In this document: positions 21,170 through 32,179 of the stretch, in pieces | Layout: each line of letters starts with the position of its first letter | Position numbering within the stretch: position 1 is the first letter of the stretch | NCBI RefSeq assembly: GCF_037893015.1 | Contig: NC_133661.1 | Span: forward strand, 243,307,503 to 243,371,502 | DNA: 64,000 bases | From: Macrotis lagotis | Taxonomy: Eukaryota; Chordata; Mammalia; Peramelemorphia; Peramelidae | Direction of reading: 5' to 3' | The notes under the pieces: generated by a model | What the model saw: only the letters and a program-made list of their open reading frames with translations | What the model was told of the DNA's origin: nothing | Database searches by the model: none | Position numbers and translations under genes: made by a program

Positions 21170-21645
21170 TTGTTTATGTGTCATAACAATGATTTGTTGA
21201 AAAATGAAAATTTCAACTAAACAATGAATTAGTCTACAAAAATAGTGGTACTTTTGAAAGAACTGACTTGTTGGTTTCCCTACCTTCATCCATGCCATTT
21301 ACCAACTCTTCCAAATTGGATGAATTATTTATTCTCCAATAATATAGACAAAGTTGAAATATGATTTTAAATCAATCATGAAGATTTTGGCAACAATTCT
21401 AAGTGCTTGTATAGTATTAAAATTAAGTAGATGACTTCTGAGTAATAACTTCAAAATTTTACATTAAAATAATTAAGATTATGAAATTTTAGTAAGCAAA
21501 TAGATATGCATGTAAAGAGACCACTTTTTCCACTAAAGTAAACCCATTAGATTTTGAAAATTACACAGTGCACTTCTTGACTCTTCTCCCTCATTTTGGA
21601 CCACTTATATAATGTATCATCAATACCAATGTCTCTGCTCTTTTT
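21170..21645. other. Intron sequence with nothing recognised
   Basis: AT-rich unique DNA. Confidence 0.35.
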
Positions 21646-21679
21646 CTTTTAGCTTTCTTGCAACTCCACTAGGAAGGAA

Positions 21680-21688
21680 GGGGGGGGG

Positions 21689-21778
<90 letters not shown>

Positions 21779-21785
21779 GGAAGGA
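21680..21785 (+). repeat. G12 plus (GA)41 plus (AAGG) compound microsatellite
   Basis: A run of 12 G, then an uninterrupted GA array of about 82 bp, then AAGG units. On the NRXN3 transcript strand this is a pure UC tract ending in C12. Confidence 0.99.
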
Positions 21786-21789
21786 ATTG

Positions 21790-22070
21790 CTTCTTTTCAG
21801 AGATAGTACCAACAGAGAGATTCTTATTCTGGAATTCACAGAATGATTTAAGACACTTTAAGGACAAAATAGAAATAGACAATGGTGGAATGTATTTAAT
21901 TTTAGCATAGTATTTTTTAAATAAATCAATTCTAAAGGACATGTGAGAAATGGGGAATTAACAATATATCTGGATAACATGTTTAACATGTTAATGATTT
22001 TTTTTACTGAAATAACTTCCTTTTGATAATTTGGAGTTAAAGTACTTGCATTTGATTCTCAGCTAATATA
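21790..22070. other. Intron sequence with nothing recognised
   Basis: AT-rich unique DNA. Confidence 0.3.
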
Positions 22071-22074
22071 TTTA

Positions 22075-22225
22075 TTCTACATGTGATCTTAGAGTTAGTG
22101 CAATTATCACCTGTGTGATCTTGGACAAATCACTTAATGTCTCTGGACCTTGATTTGTTCATGTTTAAAATGACATATTTGGATTAGATGATCTAATCTC
22201 TTACAGTTCTAAATCTGTCACTCCC
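22075..22225 (+). repeat. MIR-like SINE
   Basis: 'tgtgatcttggacaaatcac', 'ttaatgtctctggaccttga' and 'ttggattagatgatctaatc' are the plus-strand MIR 3-prime half. Confidence 0.75.
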
Positions 22226-22915
22226 TAATCCTGGTAAAATCAAATAGATTGTAACAATCTTTTTAGAAGTGAATCATTTAAAGTTAAAGTGAATCAGACT
22301 GGACAATCCACTAGAAAAAAATATAATTGTTTTGTTTCATGTAGGAGTAGTTAGTAAGAACCCTAAAAGCAGGAATAATAATTAGAGCATAATTATCAGG
22401 AATATTTTTGTGTCATGTGCCTAGTAGTTGCTGGAGATGCCCTTATAGGCTGCTTAATTCTCCTAATTTCTTCAGTTTCTTGACACTGTAAAACATAAAA
22501 TGAATTGCACGTCTTACTGAGATCAAAACTAGGCTTAAATTTTCAGGGATAATGGAAATACATTGCTGAAGGCTATCATGAAAGCCACTATACAACAATT
22601 GTCTTGCTGGGTGTAGATGATTTGTCCAAGTGGCCCAAATTTGTTTAAATTGACAATCTCATTTAAGCAATTGCTATCAAATCTTCCTTGTTTTATTTGG
22701 TCTATAAGAGAAGCCTCTCAATATTTAGCTTATTTATAAATTTCAGGAAAAATTTTCTATACAATAAACCTATCCTGTTCTCTATGTGTTAGTTATTGGC
22801 ATTTTGCTTTGAGACATATTTTGCTCAATAGTTATGACTAATGCTTTTTGCTAAGTCACGTATTCCTTTTTTTTTCCTTAATACATATACCACCACAATG
22901 ATCCTGTGAGGTATA
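22226..22915. other. Intron sequence with a possible integrase relic
   Basis: Mostly unrecognised. A short plus-strand frame around 22595-22650 reads TIVLLGVDDLSKWPKFV, which resembles the VDxxSKWPE motif of Ty3/gypsy-type integrases. Nothing around it confirms an LTR element. Confidence 0.25.
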
Positions 22916-23172
22916 TGTTGTTCAATTGTTTCAGTTATGTCTGACTCTTTATCTTTCCATTTAGGGTTTTCTTGACAAAGATGCTACAGTGGTCTGCAAT
23001 TTATTTCTCCAGTTAATTTTACAAATGAGGAAAACTGAGGCATACAGGGTCAAATGACTTGCCCAGGGTCACACAGCTAGAAAGTGTTTGAGGCCAGATT
23101 GGAACCCAGGAAGGTGAGTATTTTTTTTTTACTCCAGACCTGGTACTCTATCCACTCTAACACCCATTCCTG
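22916..23172 (-). repeat. MAR1-type SINE, full length
   Basis: 'cagttatgtctgactcttta', 'catttagggttttcttgaca', 'acttgcccagggtcacacag' and 'gtactctatccactctaac' give the reverse-complement full series. Confidence 0.88.
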
Positions 23173-23174
23173 TC

Positions 23175-23545
23175 ATAGGAAATAATGATTAGTTCACCTT
23201 TAGATTGTACCTCAAGGCCCTTTATAAGGTCCTTTCCATATATTCTGACATTTGATTTTAAAAACAACACCTAGAGATACTTATCACAGGTATTATCATT
23301 ACTGTTTGTGGCTTGCCTCCAAGCTATACAAAATGTGTTTTAGGTGAAATTCAAACCTGGGTCTCTCCCAACTACAAATGCAACACTTGTTCTACTATAC
23401 AAGGTTGCTTCCTAGTACAGGTAGAATTAGCTCTCTTGTACAGATGAGTAAACCAAGGCTGAACATGATGAAGAAGTTTGTCTGGAATCATAGTGTAAGA
23501 GTTAGAATTTGAATCCAATGTTCCTGACTCTTAAATCCACTACTT
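23175..23545 (-). repeat. Two MIR-like SINE pieces
   Basis: First (23200-23405): 'ctcaaggccctttataaggt', 'gaaattcaaacctgggtctc'. Second (23430-23545): 'tacagatgagtaaaccaagg', 'gagttagaatttgaatccaa', 'tgttcctgactcttaaatcc'. Confidence 0.6.
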
Positions 23546-23549
23546 GTTT

Positions 23550-24540
23550 TCTTTACACAAAGTACAAATTTTCTATTTTCCTTCTCAGTGGGTCCTCTAC
23601 ATAGCATTTGATATGATAGCATTTCACATTCACTTACTGACTCATAAGTTGCATGAAACTATTTCCAATTTGTGGTTAATTAAGATACATGGGAACCCGG
23701 GGATCCACAGTAACAGATTGTATTAGTATTTGAAATAATCTGCACAACAAAACATATTTGCATTATAGAGGGAGCCATCAGGGACTCCCAAGTAAATACT
23801 ACAGATTTTTTTTTTACCAATATCTTTGCTATGTATATATTTATTGAGGAGATACTATTATTATCTATCTTGTCTACCCTAAATAAATATGAAATAAACA
23901 CAAAAAATGGATGAGAAAGTAGACTTAAAGTTAAACTGAACAGACTGAAAGTTGAGAATAAAATTTCCTACTTTCTTGTAAGTACATACTTTTCTTCTGC
24001 AAAAGTGGGAGTAAATTTATTGCTGAGTAAACTGAGAGGTTGATAATACCTAGAAGTTAGACATATCACACACAGGGCCTAAATAAACAGCTTTGCACAA
24101 ATACCTACAGGTGCTTTAGACATCACTCCAGAGCTAGCCTCATTCAGCTGGCTTTTGTGTCTCTCTTTTCCTTGAAAGGGGGGTACCCTTAGTACCAAAT
24201 AAAAATTACACCAGAATGGGGCTCTTTCCACACTTACAAGGCAACTTCAAGTTATGTTCCTATTTCTTTAGTAGCATAAAGATGATCTGTAAAGCCACAA
24301 AGCAGCATGCTAATTATCTTATGCGGTATGGATGAAATGGTAGCTCTCCTAGGACCTCCAAAACTTTTTTTTACAGTGCTAGATAAAAATTCAATATAAA
24401 TTCTTTAATAAGAAGTTATGCCAGACCTATTCTCCTCCTGCCCCCAACCCGTTTTTGACAGTCTAACTATACATTAGCAGAGATAGAGAATGCTATATAT
24501 GTAATAGGAATTGATTTTCGCAAGTTATTCAAGCAATTTT
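23550..24540. other. Repeat-poor intron block
   Basis: No repeat family recognised. About 24060-24400 has complex text ('tcattcagctggcttttgtg', 'aaagcagcatgctaattatc') and could be conserved noncoding DNA. The evidence is only absence of repeats. Confidence 0.35.
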
Positions 24541-24544
24541 CTCA

Positions 24545-24975
24545 TGATATTCTCATGGATAAAGTGAGGAAATGTGGAGTATCTTACACTTAGGTAGATT
24601 CTGAATTCTTATTGAATAACTAAAACAACTATTAACAAAGGAACCACTCCCAATCTAAAAAGAGGAGTCTTTCTTGGAGTTGCCACTGGGCTTTGTCCTT
24701 CGACAGGATAAACGTATGTTTTGTTCAACACAATAATTTGTGACTTGGTCCAATTTATAGATTGTATGCTTATCAAATTGGAAAATGATACAAAACTTGG
24801 AGTGGAATAATATGGTATGTGATAGAAATGGAAACCTCAAATGTTTAAAAGCTGGATGAATAGGCTACATTGAATAAATGGAATTTAATAAGACATGAAT
24901 TTAAAGTCCCACATATAGATTTGGAAAGCACATATATAGAATGGGATTAGCCAAAATAATGTGTGTTGGGGGGGT
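24545..24975 (+). pseudogene. CR1/L3-like non-LTR retrotransposon RT fragment
   Basis: Plus-strand pieces in shifted frames match the reverse-transcriptase order of the CR1/L3 clade: a 'VDK..KCG' piece near 24560, a 'GVPLGFVL' piece near 24677 (family GVPQGSVLGP), and 'MLIKLENDTKL' near 24766 (family FADDTKL, with both catalytic aspartates no longer in place). A 'MKFNxxKCK' equivalent follows near 24880 ('gaatttaataagacatgaat'). Several stops and frameshifts; the 5-prime end is missing. Old, inactive copy. Confidence 0.7.
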
Positions 24976-24999
24976 CTTATGATATAGTAAAAAGAAGAT

Positions 25000-25535
25000 T
25001 GGGTTGGACTTCAATGTAGCAGAGTCAAATTTGAATTAAGATTCATTTACTTCAGAGCAAATATGTGCCATAGGTATCTTTCACAGAAAGTGTTGTTTCA
25101 CTGCCCTTTGGTGCTCCTGCCTTGCCAGGTTTCAATTCCAGGGAACTAGATGTGCCTGCCTACCAGGATAAAATCATCACTACTAAACTCATGACCAAGA
25201 AAAGTAGGAAACATCACACACCACTAATGTGTAGAGAAGACACCTAATCAGGAATATGATAAATATCTTGGTTGCAGAAGACTCTCCAAATTCTTAAATT
25301 CTATATTTAGGGCAAGCTTTTTCATAAATAGGTTCAATATTTTAATATACTTATGTAGACCTACTTTGGTAAACTTTAGTTTGGCTTTTCTAGTTGAACT
25401 TGACAGTATTCATCAATTCTGTTTCAAGATCTTTCCTAAGTTTATAATGTACTATTTTTAATTTCTATATTTTGCCCCGTTTCTAAAATTCTGAAGCTAC
25501 TTCTTATGCTGAGTTTGTTTTTTCTCTGGGTAAAG
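25000..25535. other. Intron sequence with nothing recognised
   Basis: Unique AT-rich DNA. Confidence 0.35.
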
Positions 25536-25760
25536 AATTTTTATGCAGTGGTAATGTCATAAATCTATAGATGGAAAGAAACTAGAATCCATCAAATTCA
25601 CATTTTATAGATGAAGAAACTGAAGTGTAAGGTGTTATCATGATGCCAAAAATCAAATAGGTAGTAAAAACAAACTATGGGATTTGACCCTAGATTGATC
25701 TGACCACATCAGATATGGGATTTGAACTCCACAAATAGTTCCATAGTACCACGCTATATT
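25536..25760 (-). repeat. MIR-like SINE sharing a duplicated edge with 27.2 kb
   Basis: 'gaaactagaatccatcaaat', 'cattttatagatgaagaaac' and 'gggatttgaccc' are MIR-like in reverse orientation. Its first about 55 bp, including non-MIR sequence, is almost the same as 27194-27254. Confidence 0.6.
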
Positions 25761-25764
25761 AATA

Positions 25765-27180
25765 AATGTCTTAATAAAGACATAAAGAAGAAAGATATAA
25801 AAATAAATAATAAATCTCTTCATTTGTTTTCATCTAAGTGATGCCATGATTATTCCAATGAGAGAAAGCAGTGAGAAGGAATAACCAATACTAAGATGAG
25901 CACTGCTAAGATAACTCTTTTGGAAATTATTAATATATTTGTTTTTAAATCACTTTCATTTTTCATTATTTCATTCTCCTTCTAAAAATGCTTCCAGACA
26001 TTATAACAAAAGGTTTTTTTTAAAGAAAAAACTAACCAACATCTAAACTAATCCCATTGTTCCATACCCATAGTCCCCCATTTCTATAAAGAAAAAGGGT
26101 TTTAACCTTTACTTCCATAATCAGAGACTTAAATTGTCTTAGGAAGTTCAGGATTCCAAAGCATCCATGAGCAAACCCTAATTTGTGAAAAATGAGGCTT
26201 TCTTCTTTAAAAGAATTTCCATGAATTAACTGCTTTTCCTTTAGGGCATTCTATCTTCCCCAGACAAACCCTCTAACACTCTTTGACAATATTCTTGCCC
26301 TAGCCCACAAAGGACTTTAATTAAAGTACAAGGTTTTTCCAGTATTTGAGAGGTTGGGTAGAAGGTTGGAGGGAAAGTGGGAAGGGTTTTTCCTCTGCTT
26401 GAAAGCTAAACCAACAACAACAACAAAATGAAGCCCAGCATGGTAGCTGAGACTATGCGCATTTTGTTTTCCCATTTAAAGGACTACAAATTAATAGAAG
26501 GTGATTCTCTTGGGTGGGGGTGTCGGAAATCAGCCTGCAATTATATCAGACAATTTGCTCTTTCTGATTAATTACACCAAGCTCAAAAAGCAGTAAGTCA
26601 TTGAGGGTAGAGTGTGGGGTGAAGAGTGTTTCTGATATTACCTCCCAGGCCAAGTTCATTTATCTTTGCATAAACAGTTCTAGCTTCTTATGCTATAAAC
26701 CAAAGTGAGCCCTGGGCAGTGGCAAACTTATCAAGTTTAAGATGAATATCAAACTTTGTTAACAAACAAAACCAAAAATCAATACATTTATCATCCCCAA
26801 TGGGCTTCAGCAAACCTGAAATAGGGGACAGCTAAAGAAATGGGAAAGTATTACCCAGAATGTTATCTTTGCACTCCTTTTTTCATTTCATTTTGATATA
26901 GAACATTCAAACTGTCTTAATTGAAGATCACAATTTAATACCCTGGGAAGGAGTATTACATTGCTACCAATATATTGAGAAACTGAATTCAGGGGTTGCT
27001 TTAGTACTTTGTCTCCTGAGAATCAGTGGCAAATTCTTAAAGAAAAAAAAAGTGCACACTTTATATTTGGTTAACTGTTCAAATGAGTCTGTGTTACCAT
27101 ATTTATTCTTATAAACATTTCAGTAATTTTTAACTGCAGAAATTAATACTGCTATTTAATAGTTGAATATAGTAGGAAAC
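25765..27180. other. Repeat-poor block, candidate conserved noncoding DNA
   Basis: No repeat family recognised over about 1.4 kb except short (AAC)n at 26413-26427. The interval 26100-26960 is the longest stretch of complex non-repetitive text in the left half of the window. It includes 'ttatctttgcataaacag' and 'ctgattaattacacc'-type AT-hook/homeodomain-like sequence. Confidence 0.4.
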
Positions 27181-27189
27181 TAGGATAAG

Positions 27190-27255
27190 AAAATAAATTT
27201 TTATGCAATGGTAATATCATAGATCTATAGATGGAAAGAAACTAGAATCCATTAA
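27190..27255. repeat. Second copy of the 25.5-kb edge sequence
   Basis: 'aatttttatgcaatggtaat' followed by 'atctatagatggaaagaaac' matches 25538-25598 with about five differences, in the same orientation. Confidence 0.75.
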
Positions 27256-27375
27256 AGACAACACAATACAGTGGAAAGAACACTGATTCTTGTAATTTTT
27301 AAAGTATTATATTTCCTTCCTTTCTTCCCAGCTTTTGCCTGAATAATATAATAGTTAGCTATTATTTGACACCAA

Positions 27376-27393
27376 TAATAATAATAATAACTC
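27376..27393 (+). repeat. (AAT)6 microsatellite
   Basis: Six AAT units just before the purine array at 27419. Confidence 0.9.
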
Positions 27394-27418
27394 ATTATCA
27401 TTATTAAGGCAAAGACAG

Positions 27419-27596
27419 GAAGGAAGGAAGGAAGGAAGGAAGGAAGGAAGGAAGGAAGGAAGGAAGGAAGGAAGGAAGGGAGGGAGGGAGGGAGGGAGGG
27501 AGGGAGGGAAGGAAGGAAGGAGGGAAGGAGGGAAGGAGGGAAGGAAGGAAGGAAAGAAGGAAGGAAGGAAGGAAGGGAAGGAAAGGAAGGAAAACC
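27419..27596 (+). repeat. (GGAA)n/(GGGA)n purine microsatellite
   Basis: About 60 bp of GGAA, about 30 bp of GGGA, then mixed GGAA/GGGA units. It contains no pyrimidine over the whole array. The 88-codon minus frame is an artefact. Confidence 0.99.
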
Positions 27597-27599
27597 AGA

Positions 27600-28770
27600 A
27601 TTTTTTTTTATATATGAACATCTTTCCTTTCTAATATACTTCTTTCAGGCAAAAAAGAAGAAAGGGGGTATGCACATTCTGCTTTTATGATTCTCCTCTT
27701 TCTGCTGTAACTAAAAGAAATAGGAAAAAGATACCTGATGTGCTGAACTACTCACTGAGAGATATTACAAAAGAGGAACAGTTATTTCTTTTCTAGTGCT
27801 GTGAGTTAAACCCCTGACTGACATTAAGTTCATAATATCAGAAACTTGGAAACAAAGTAGCCTGATATACAAAAAGAGGGCCTTGGTCTTTTCTTAGGCC
27901 CTGTTCTAAAATTGTGCAGAGATGCATAAAATATTATTCTCCTCTGACATCTGGTTAAATATTTTAAAAGGATGAGGCTCTAGGTTTCTGGAAAACATGT
28001 GGCTTGCAAAAGAGTAGACACTGCCAAGTCAGGTTAGAGGAATAGCCTATAGATTTGGGACAGAGTAGGCTTCCAGGCCAGGGAAAAGCAAATCATGTCA
28101 CCATCCAAAACAAAACCGGCTAATGGAGTCACTGTAATCATCTCATCTTTTCAACCACACAGAAATGTCATCTTGCAGCACACATCTGTTGGTTCAAGTA
28201 GCACAGCCTGACTGTACTAAGCCAAGTCTGCCAATGATTCATAAAATCAGAGAATCTTTGAGCTGGGAGGAACCAGGAGATTATCTGGCTAAAGGTTATG
28301 AATAAGAAAGCAAAGTAAATAGAGGCTAGGTCCCCTGCCTCCTCTAGTGCTTCCTTCCATCAGCCCTGAAAGATTCTGAACATATCTCCTGATGTTTGCC
28401 TTTCTGCTTGTCCTTCTATAAGGTAGCCCAATTTGTAGAAATGATCTTATAGAAAGACATGCCTATACTTAGTTACTATAAAAATGATTTCTTATAATGA
28501 TATTGTCATTGGAGGTTCTTTAATCCAAATGTAGCATTTTGGACTTGCAGGGGTTTTTAACCTAGAGTCTTTGAACTTGGTTTGTCTTGTTAAACTGTTT
28601 ATATTTTGATAACCACATATTTCAATATTATTGACTCTCTGAAATACTATGCATCTTATACATTAAAAAATTATTCTGAAAAGTGGACTGCAGACTTCAT
28701 CAACACAATACATACCTACAACAAGGTTAAAAAAACCCAGCTACTAATTACACTAAAAGGAGTTTCGATC
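27600..28770. other. Intron sequence, mostly unrecognised
   Basis: About 28240-28335 resembles a MIR-like head ('cataaaatcagagaatcttt', 'gagctgggaggaaccaggag'). About 27980-28240 is complex unique text. Nothing else supported. Confidence 0.4.
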
Positions 28771-28784
28771 CTATGAACATTCAT

Positions 28785-28960
28785 TCAGGGAAGGAGGGAA
28801 TGAAGAAGGAAATGAAAGGAGGGAGGGAAAGAGGGAATGGAAGGAATGAAGCAAAGAAAGAAGGAGTGAAGAAGGAAGGAAGGAAGGAAGGAAGGAAGGA
28901 AGGAAGGAAGGAAGGAAGGAAGGAAGGAAGGAAGGAAGGAAGGAAGGAAGGAAGGAAAAT
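28785..28960 (+). repeat. (GGAA)n purine microsatellite
   Basis: A decayed purine lead-in, then about 85 bp of perfect GGAA from 28872. Purine-rich on plus, as at 14.7 and 27.4 kb. Confidence 0.98.
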
Positions 28961-29269
28961 GAAGAATAAAAGAGTTTTGCCTTTTAGGAACTTACCATCT
29001 AATTAGAGATATAGAAGGCAAATATTTAAAAAAGGAAGTCAAGATCACAGAATCAAATGGAATATTATCTGTGAGATGTTGCTATTTAATGTATAACTGT
29101 GCAAGCAACCTCTTTATAACATTCCGAGGAGATCATCCAGCCATTGTTGACAGAAATGCCAGGCATAGGGAATTCATGATATCCCAAGGTAGGGGGAATT
29201 CACTTTGGGGAACCTTTAATTTTTAGAAAGTTCTCTTTTATATTCACTTGAAATCTGCCTTTCTGCATC

Positions 29270-29410
29270 TTGGAATTATAAGATCATAGATTTGGAGTTG
29301 GAAGAGATCTTGATAGTTATTCTAACCCCTTCTTTTTATAGATGGGAAAACTGATGGTCAGGTAGTTAAGTGAATTATCCCTATCACAAAGATACTATTA
29401 AATATAAAAC
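29270..29410 (-). repeat. MIR-like SINE fragment
   Basis: 'agatcatagatttggagttg', 'gaagagatcttgatagtta' and 'ttatagatgggaaaactgat' match the reverse-complement head and middle. Confidence 0.7.
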
Positions 29411-29466
29411 TACTTCTATTTTCATCTGATTTGCTTAACAAATTTCTAACTATTTGAAGACTGCAA

Positions 29467-29730
29467 GGACAGCTAGGTTGTGCAGTGGTTAAAGCACTGA
29501 GTGTGAAGTTAGGAAGAATCATTTTCTTAAGGTAAAATCTGGCCTTGGTCACTTTTCTATCTGTATGATCCTGGGCAAGTCACTTAACCATATTCATCTC
29601 AGTTCTTCATTTGTAAAATCCTAGTTGGAGAAGGAAATTGAAAACCACTCTAGTAATTTTACACGAAAACTTCAAAATTGGGTCAAAAAAAGAATCAGGC
29701 ATGGTTGAAGTAACTGAACAACATTAACAA
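29467..29730 (+). repeat. MAR1-type SINE, full length
   Basis: 'acagctaggttgtgcagtgg', 'atcctgggcaagtcacttaa', 'cctagttggagaaggaaatt' and 'aagtaactgaacaacattaa' give the head-to-tail order. Confidence 0.88.
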
Positions 29731-29734
29731 TGTC

Positions 29735-30235
29735 TTCTCTTCTTCATGCTGAACTGTTTCTATTCTTACAATGAATCCTCTCTTGACATGATTTCTAGAG
29801 CCCTCAGCATCTTATATGGCCTAAGATTTATATGCATTTTCAATTTTATTATGCCACTGAGTTTATTCACATTTCTGGGAGGGTTGTGGTGGTTGTATGT
29901 TTTGCTAACATGAACATTGTCTAATCATGTCCCCTCTTATACTCATGACATTGATTTTTTTAAATACAGGTGTAAGACTTTACATTTATTCCTAATAATC
30001 TTCATCTTTTTAGATCCTGCCTAATATATTCTACTTTTCAAGTATTTTTTCAGCCCCTGATTCTATAATACAATGTGTAAGATATCTTCCCCACTTTGGA
30101 TCATGAGAAACTTTGGTAACTAAGTCACCTATGTTTTCATTCAAGTCATTGAGGGAAAATTTCCATAAAACAAACTCAAGGACACTAGAGGCCCTTTGCA
30201 TGCAGGTACATGCAAATTAACATCATACAAAGTAA
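29735..30235. other. Intron sequence with nothing recognised
   Basis: Unique AT-rich DNA with an ATGCAAAT octamer at about 30209-30217 ('catgcaaatt'). No context to call an element. Confidence 0.3.
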
Positions 30236-30239
30236 GTCC

Positions 30240-30585
30240 AAATTAAATGACTAGATGATCAACACCAGCTGTATGGCTATGGGCATTTCAATTAATCTCT
30301 CAATACCTAAAATAAATCTCAGACTTAATAACCAGCCTATGTCAATGGAGGAGATCTTTGTACTAGTAGTTTTTTCCTTTATCAGGTAAATTCCAGTTGT
30401 TGCCAAGGAAAAAAAAGCTGAGAAGACTCATGGGAAGGCATATTATAAATGAGCTTTTACTATGGGGTAAGATAAATCAGGAAAAGCACCTTGACAAGCT
30501 CAATGTACTCATCTATACAATGAACAGCTTGTATTAGGTCAGCTCTACAATCCCTTCCAGTCCTAATATATTATGTTTTTTTAAA
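30240..30585 (+). repeat. Old therian CORE-SINE pieces
   Basis: 'ctgtatggctatgggcattt', 'aaccagcctatgtcaatgga' and 'ggagatctttgtactagtag' (30260-30385) match a therian CORE-SINE. A second tail at 30495-30585 has 'actcatctatacaatgaaca' and 'caatcccttccagtcctaat'. Confidence 0.55.
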
Positions 30586-30589
30586 GAGG

Positions 30590-31705
30590 TAAATTTTAAT
30601 CAGAATTTGAAGGAAGGAAGAAAAGAACGTAGATTAATAAAGAGTAAGTGAAATGGCTGGTGTGTGAATAAAGTGCATAAAAGCAGGATTGATTAATTTA
30701 TGAAAAGAGGCCTTGGAAGAAATTTGCTTGGTTAGGGCATAGAAGTTTCTATGTCTTGTCCTTCATATCACAACCTAATAATCAAAGACAGAGAGAGCTC
30801 TTGTTTTAAGTTGTAACATTATTTGTATTCTCATAACTCTTCTATAACCAGTAACCAAGTCATTTTCTTTCCTTTCCTTGGAAGAATCCTTATTCCTTAG
30901 AGATTTTTAAAAATAATCCAGTTGTTCCATATTATAATTAGGCATGTCACCTGCTAATGAAGCACATCTGAGTACTGATTCCAATTAGTCTTTCTCCTAA
31001 ATTAGAGGGACAAACTCTTAAAGGAATGTCTAGTTGAGTTTATACTATCCAGTTAGGATTGTCCTGATATTCTGTTTCTATATTACCTGTGCTCTTGGTA
31101 ACAAAGTAAGAGTGCTTTCTTGGAACTAATTCAACTAAGTATGGGCATGTTTGTATTGTTTGCACCAAGGCAACTCATTTGGGGGAAATAACTAGTTCAA
31201 AACCAAATTAGAAAGAATACAAATGAGGAAATATGGTATGTATGAGGCAATGTCAACCTGACTTATTTTAAACAAATTATTGATGCTAAAACAATGGGAA
31301 ATGAATAAAAGAAGAGATATTGACAAAAATTTCTTTAGAAAATAATGCTATCTAGATGTGAATAAATTACCACAATGAGTAAAGCTTGAGTCTAGAAATT
31401 GCCTCTGACAACAATAGGTTGATCTTTTTGCCAAGCAGAGAAATATGGCAATCAAACACAACATTGGCTTAGAATATAAATTCATTTTATGATATAAAGG
31501 CAAATTATGAGTAATATGTTGGTCAATTTGTTAGTCTTTCCCCCCCCCAAAAATGGACAGAAAAACAAGTTACAGAAATTTAGATTAAAGACTTTAAACT
31601 ACCAAAAAGAATGAAAAGATGAAACTGGGAGGAGAAAAAAGATAAGGCTGTGAATTATGGAAATATTTAAAGAAAACAAATTTGTAAACATTTCTATAAT
31701 TCACA
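30590..31705. other. Intron sequence with nothing recognised
   Basis: Unique AT-rich DNA; no ORF or repeat identified. Confidence 0.35.
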
Positions 31706-31709
31706 TTCT

Positions 31710-32175
31710 TTCAACAATGATGGTGACCATATTTAGAATTTAAATCAGTCTCAGATATGTTGTATGAAGAAGTAGAATTAGCAATAAAGAAAACAAAGAT
31801 AGAAAAAATAACAAGATATCAAGACTGCAGAGGATTTTTGTGCTGGAGGGTAACAAAATTTTGAATAAACTAAATGATTGATTCTTTGGATATCTTTAAG
31901 AAGGGAAGATATCAAAGTTCTTTGAGAAAATTGCAGATGTTATGAATGAGAAAATATCAACAATCGATGACTACTATGTTTATTTCACTATATCCAAGAA
32001 TATTTATAATAGTAATCTGATATATAAGTTGAGACCAATTTGGGTGAAGTTTTGAGAAAGGGATAGGCAAGTTTTCATCACAGGTAATTCCAGCATACCA
32101 CATCTTTGTAGTCACTGAATTGACTATATCTGAAAGGTATATCAAATATAAGATATCATTGTTCTTAATGTTTGT
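31710..32175 (+). pseudogene. RTE-like non-LTR retrotransposon RT fragment
   Basis: Frameshifted pieces follow reverse-transcriptase order. 'EEVELAIKKTK' near 31770 corresponds to the family EVE.AIRKMK motif. 'FKKGRYQS' near 31898 corresponds to LFKKGD.ED. 'HIFVVTELTISERYIKYKIS' near 32100-32160 corresponds to the DHIFVVTQLIERxREYxxPL motif. Stop codons and indels interrupt all frames, and the catalytic YxDD region is absent because a truncated L1 follows at 32180. Confidence 0.65.
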
Positions 32176-32179
32176 TGAC

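Noticed and set aside
27355-29006. Pro/Ser/Phe-rich (27355-27621) and Lys/Glu/Gly-rich (28773-29006) frames
   Set aside because: Translation of GGAA/GGGA microsatellites, not genes.
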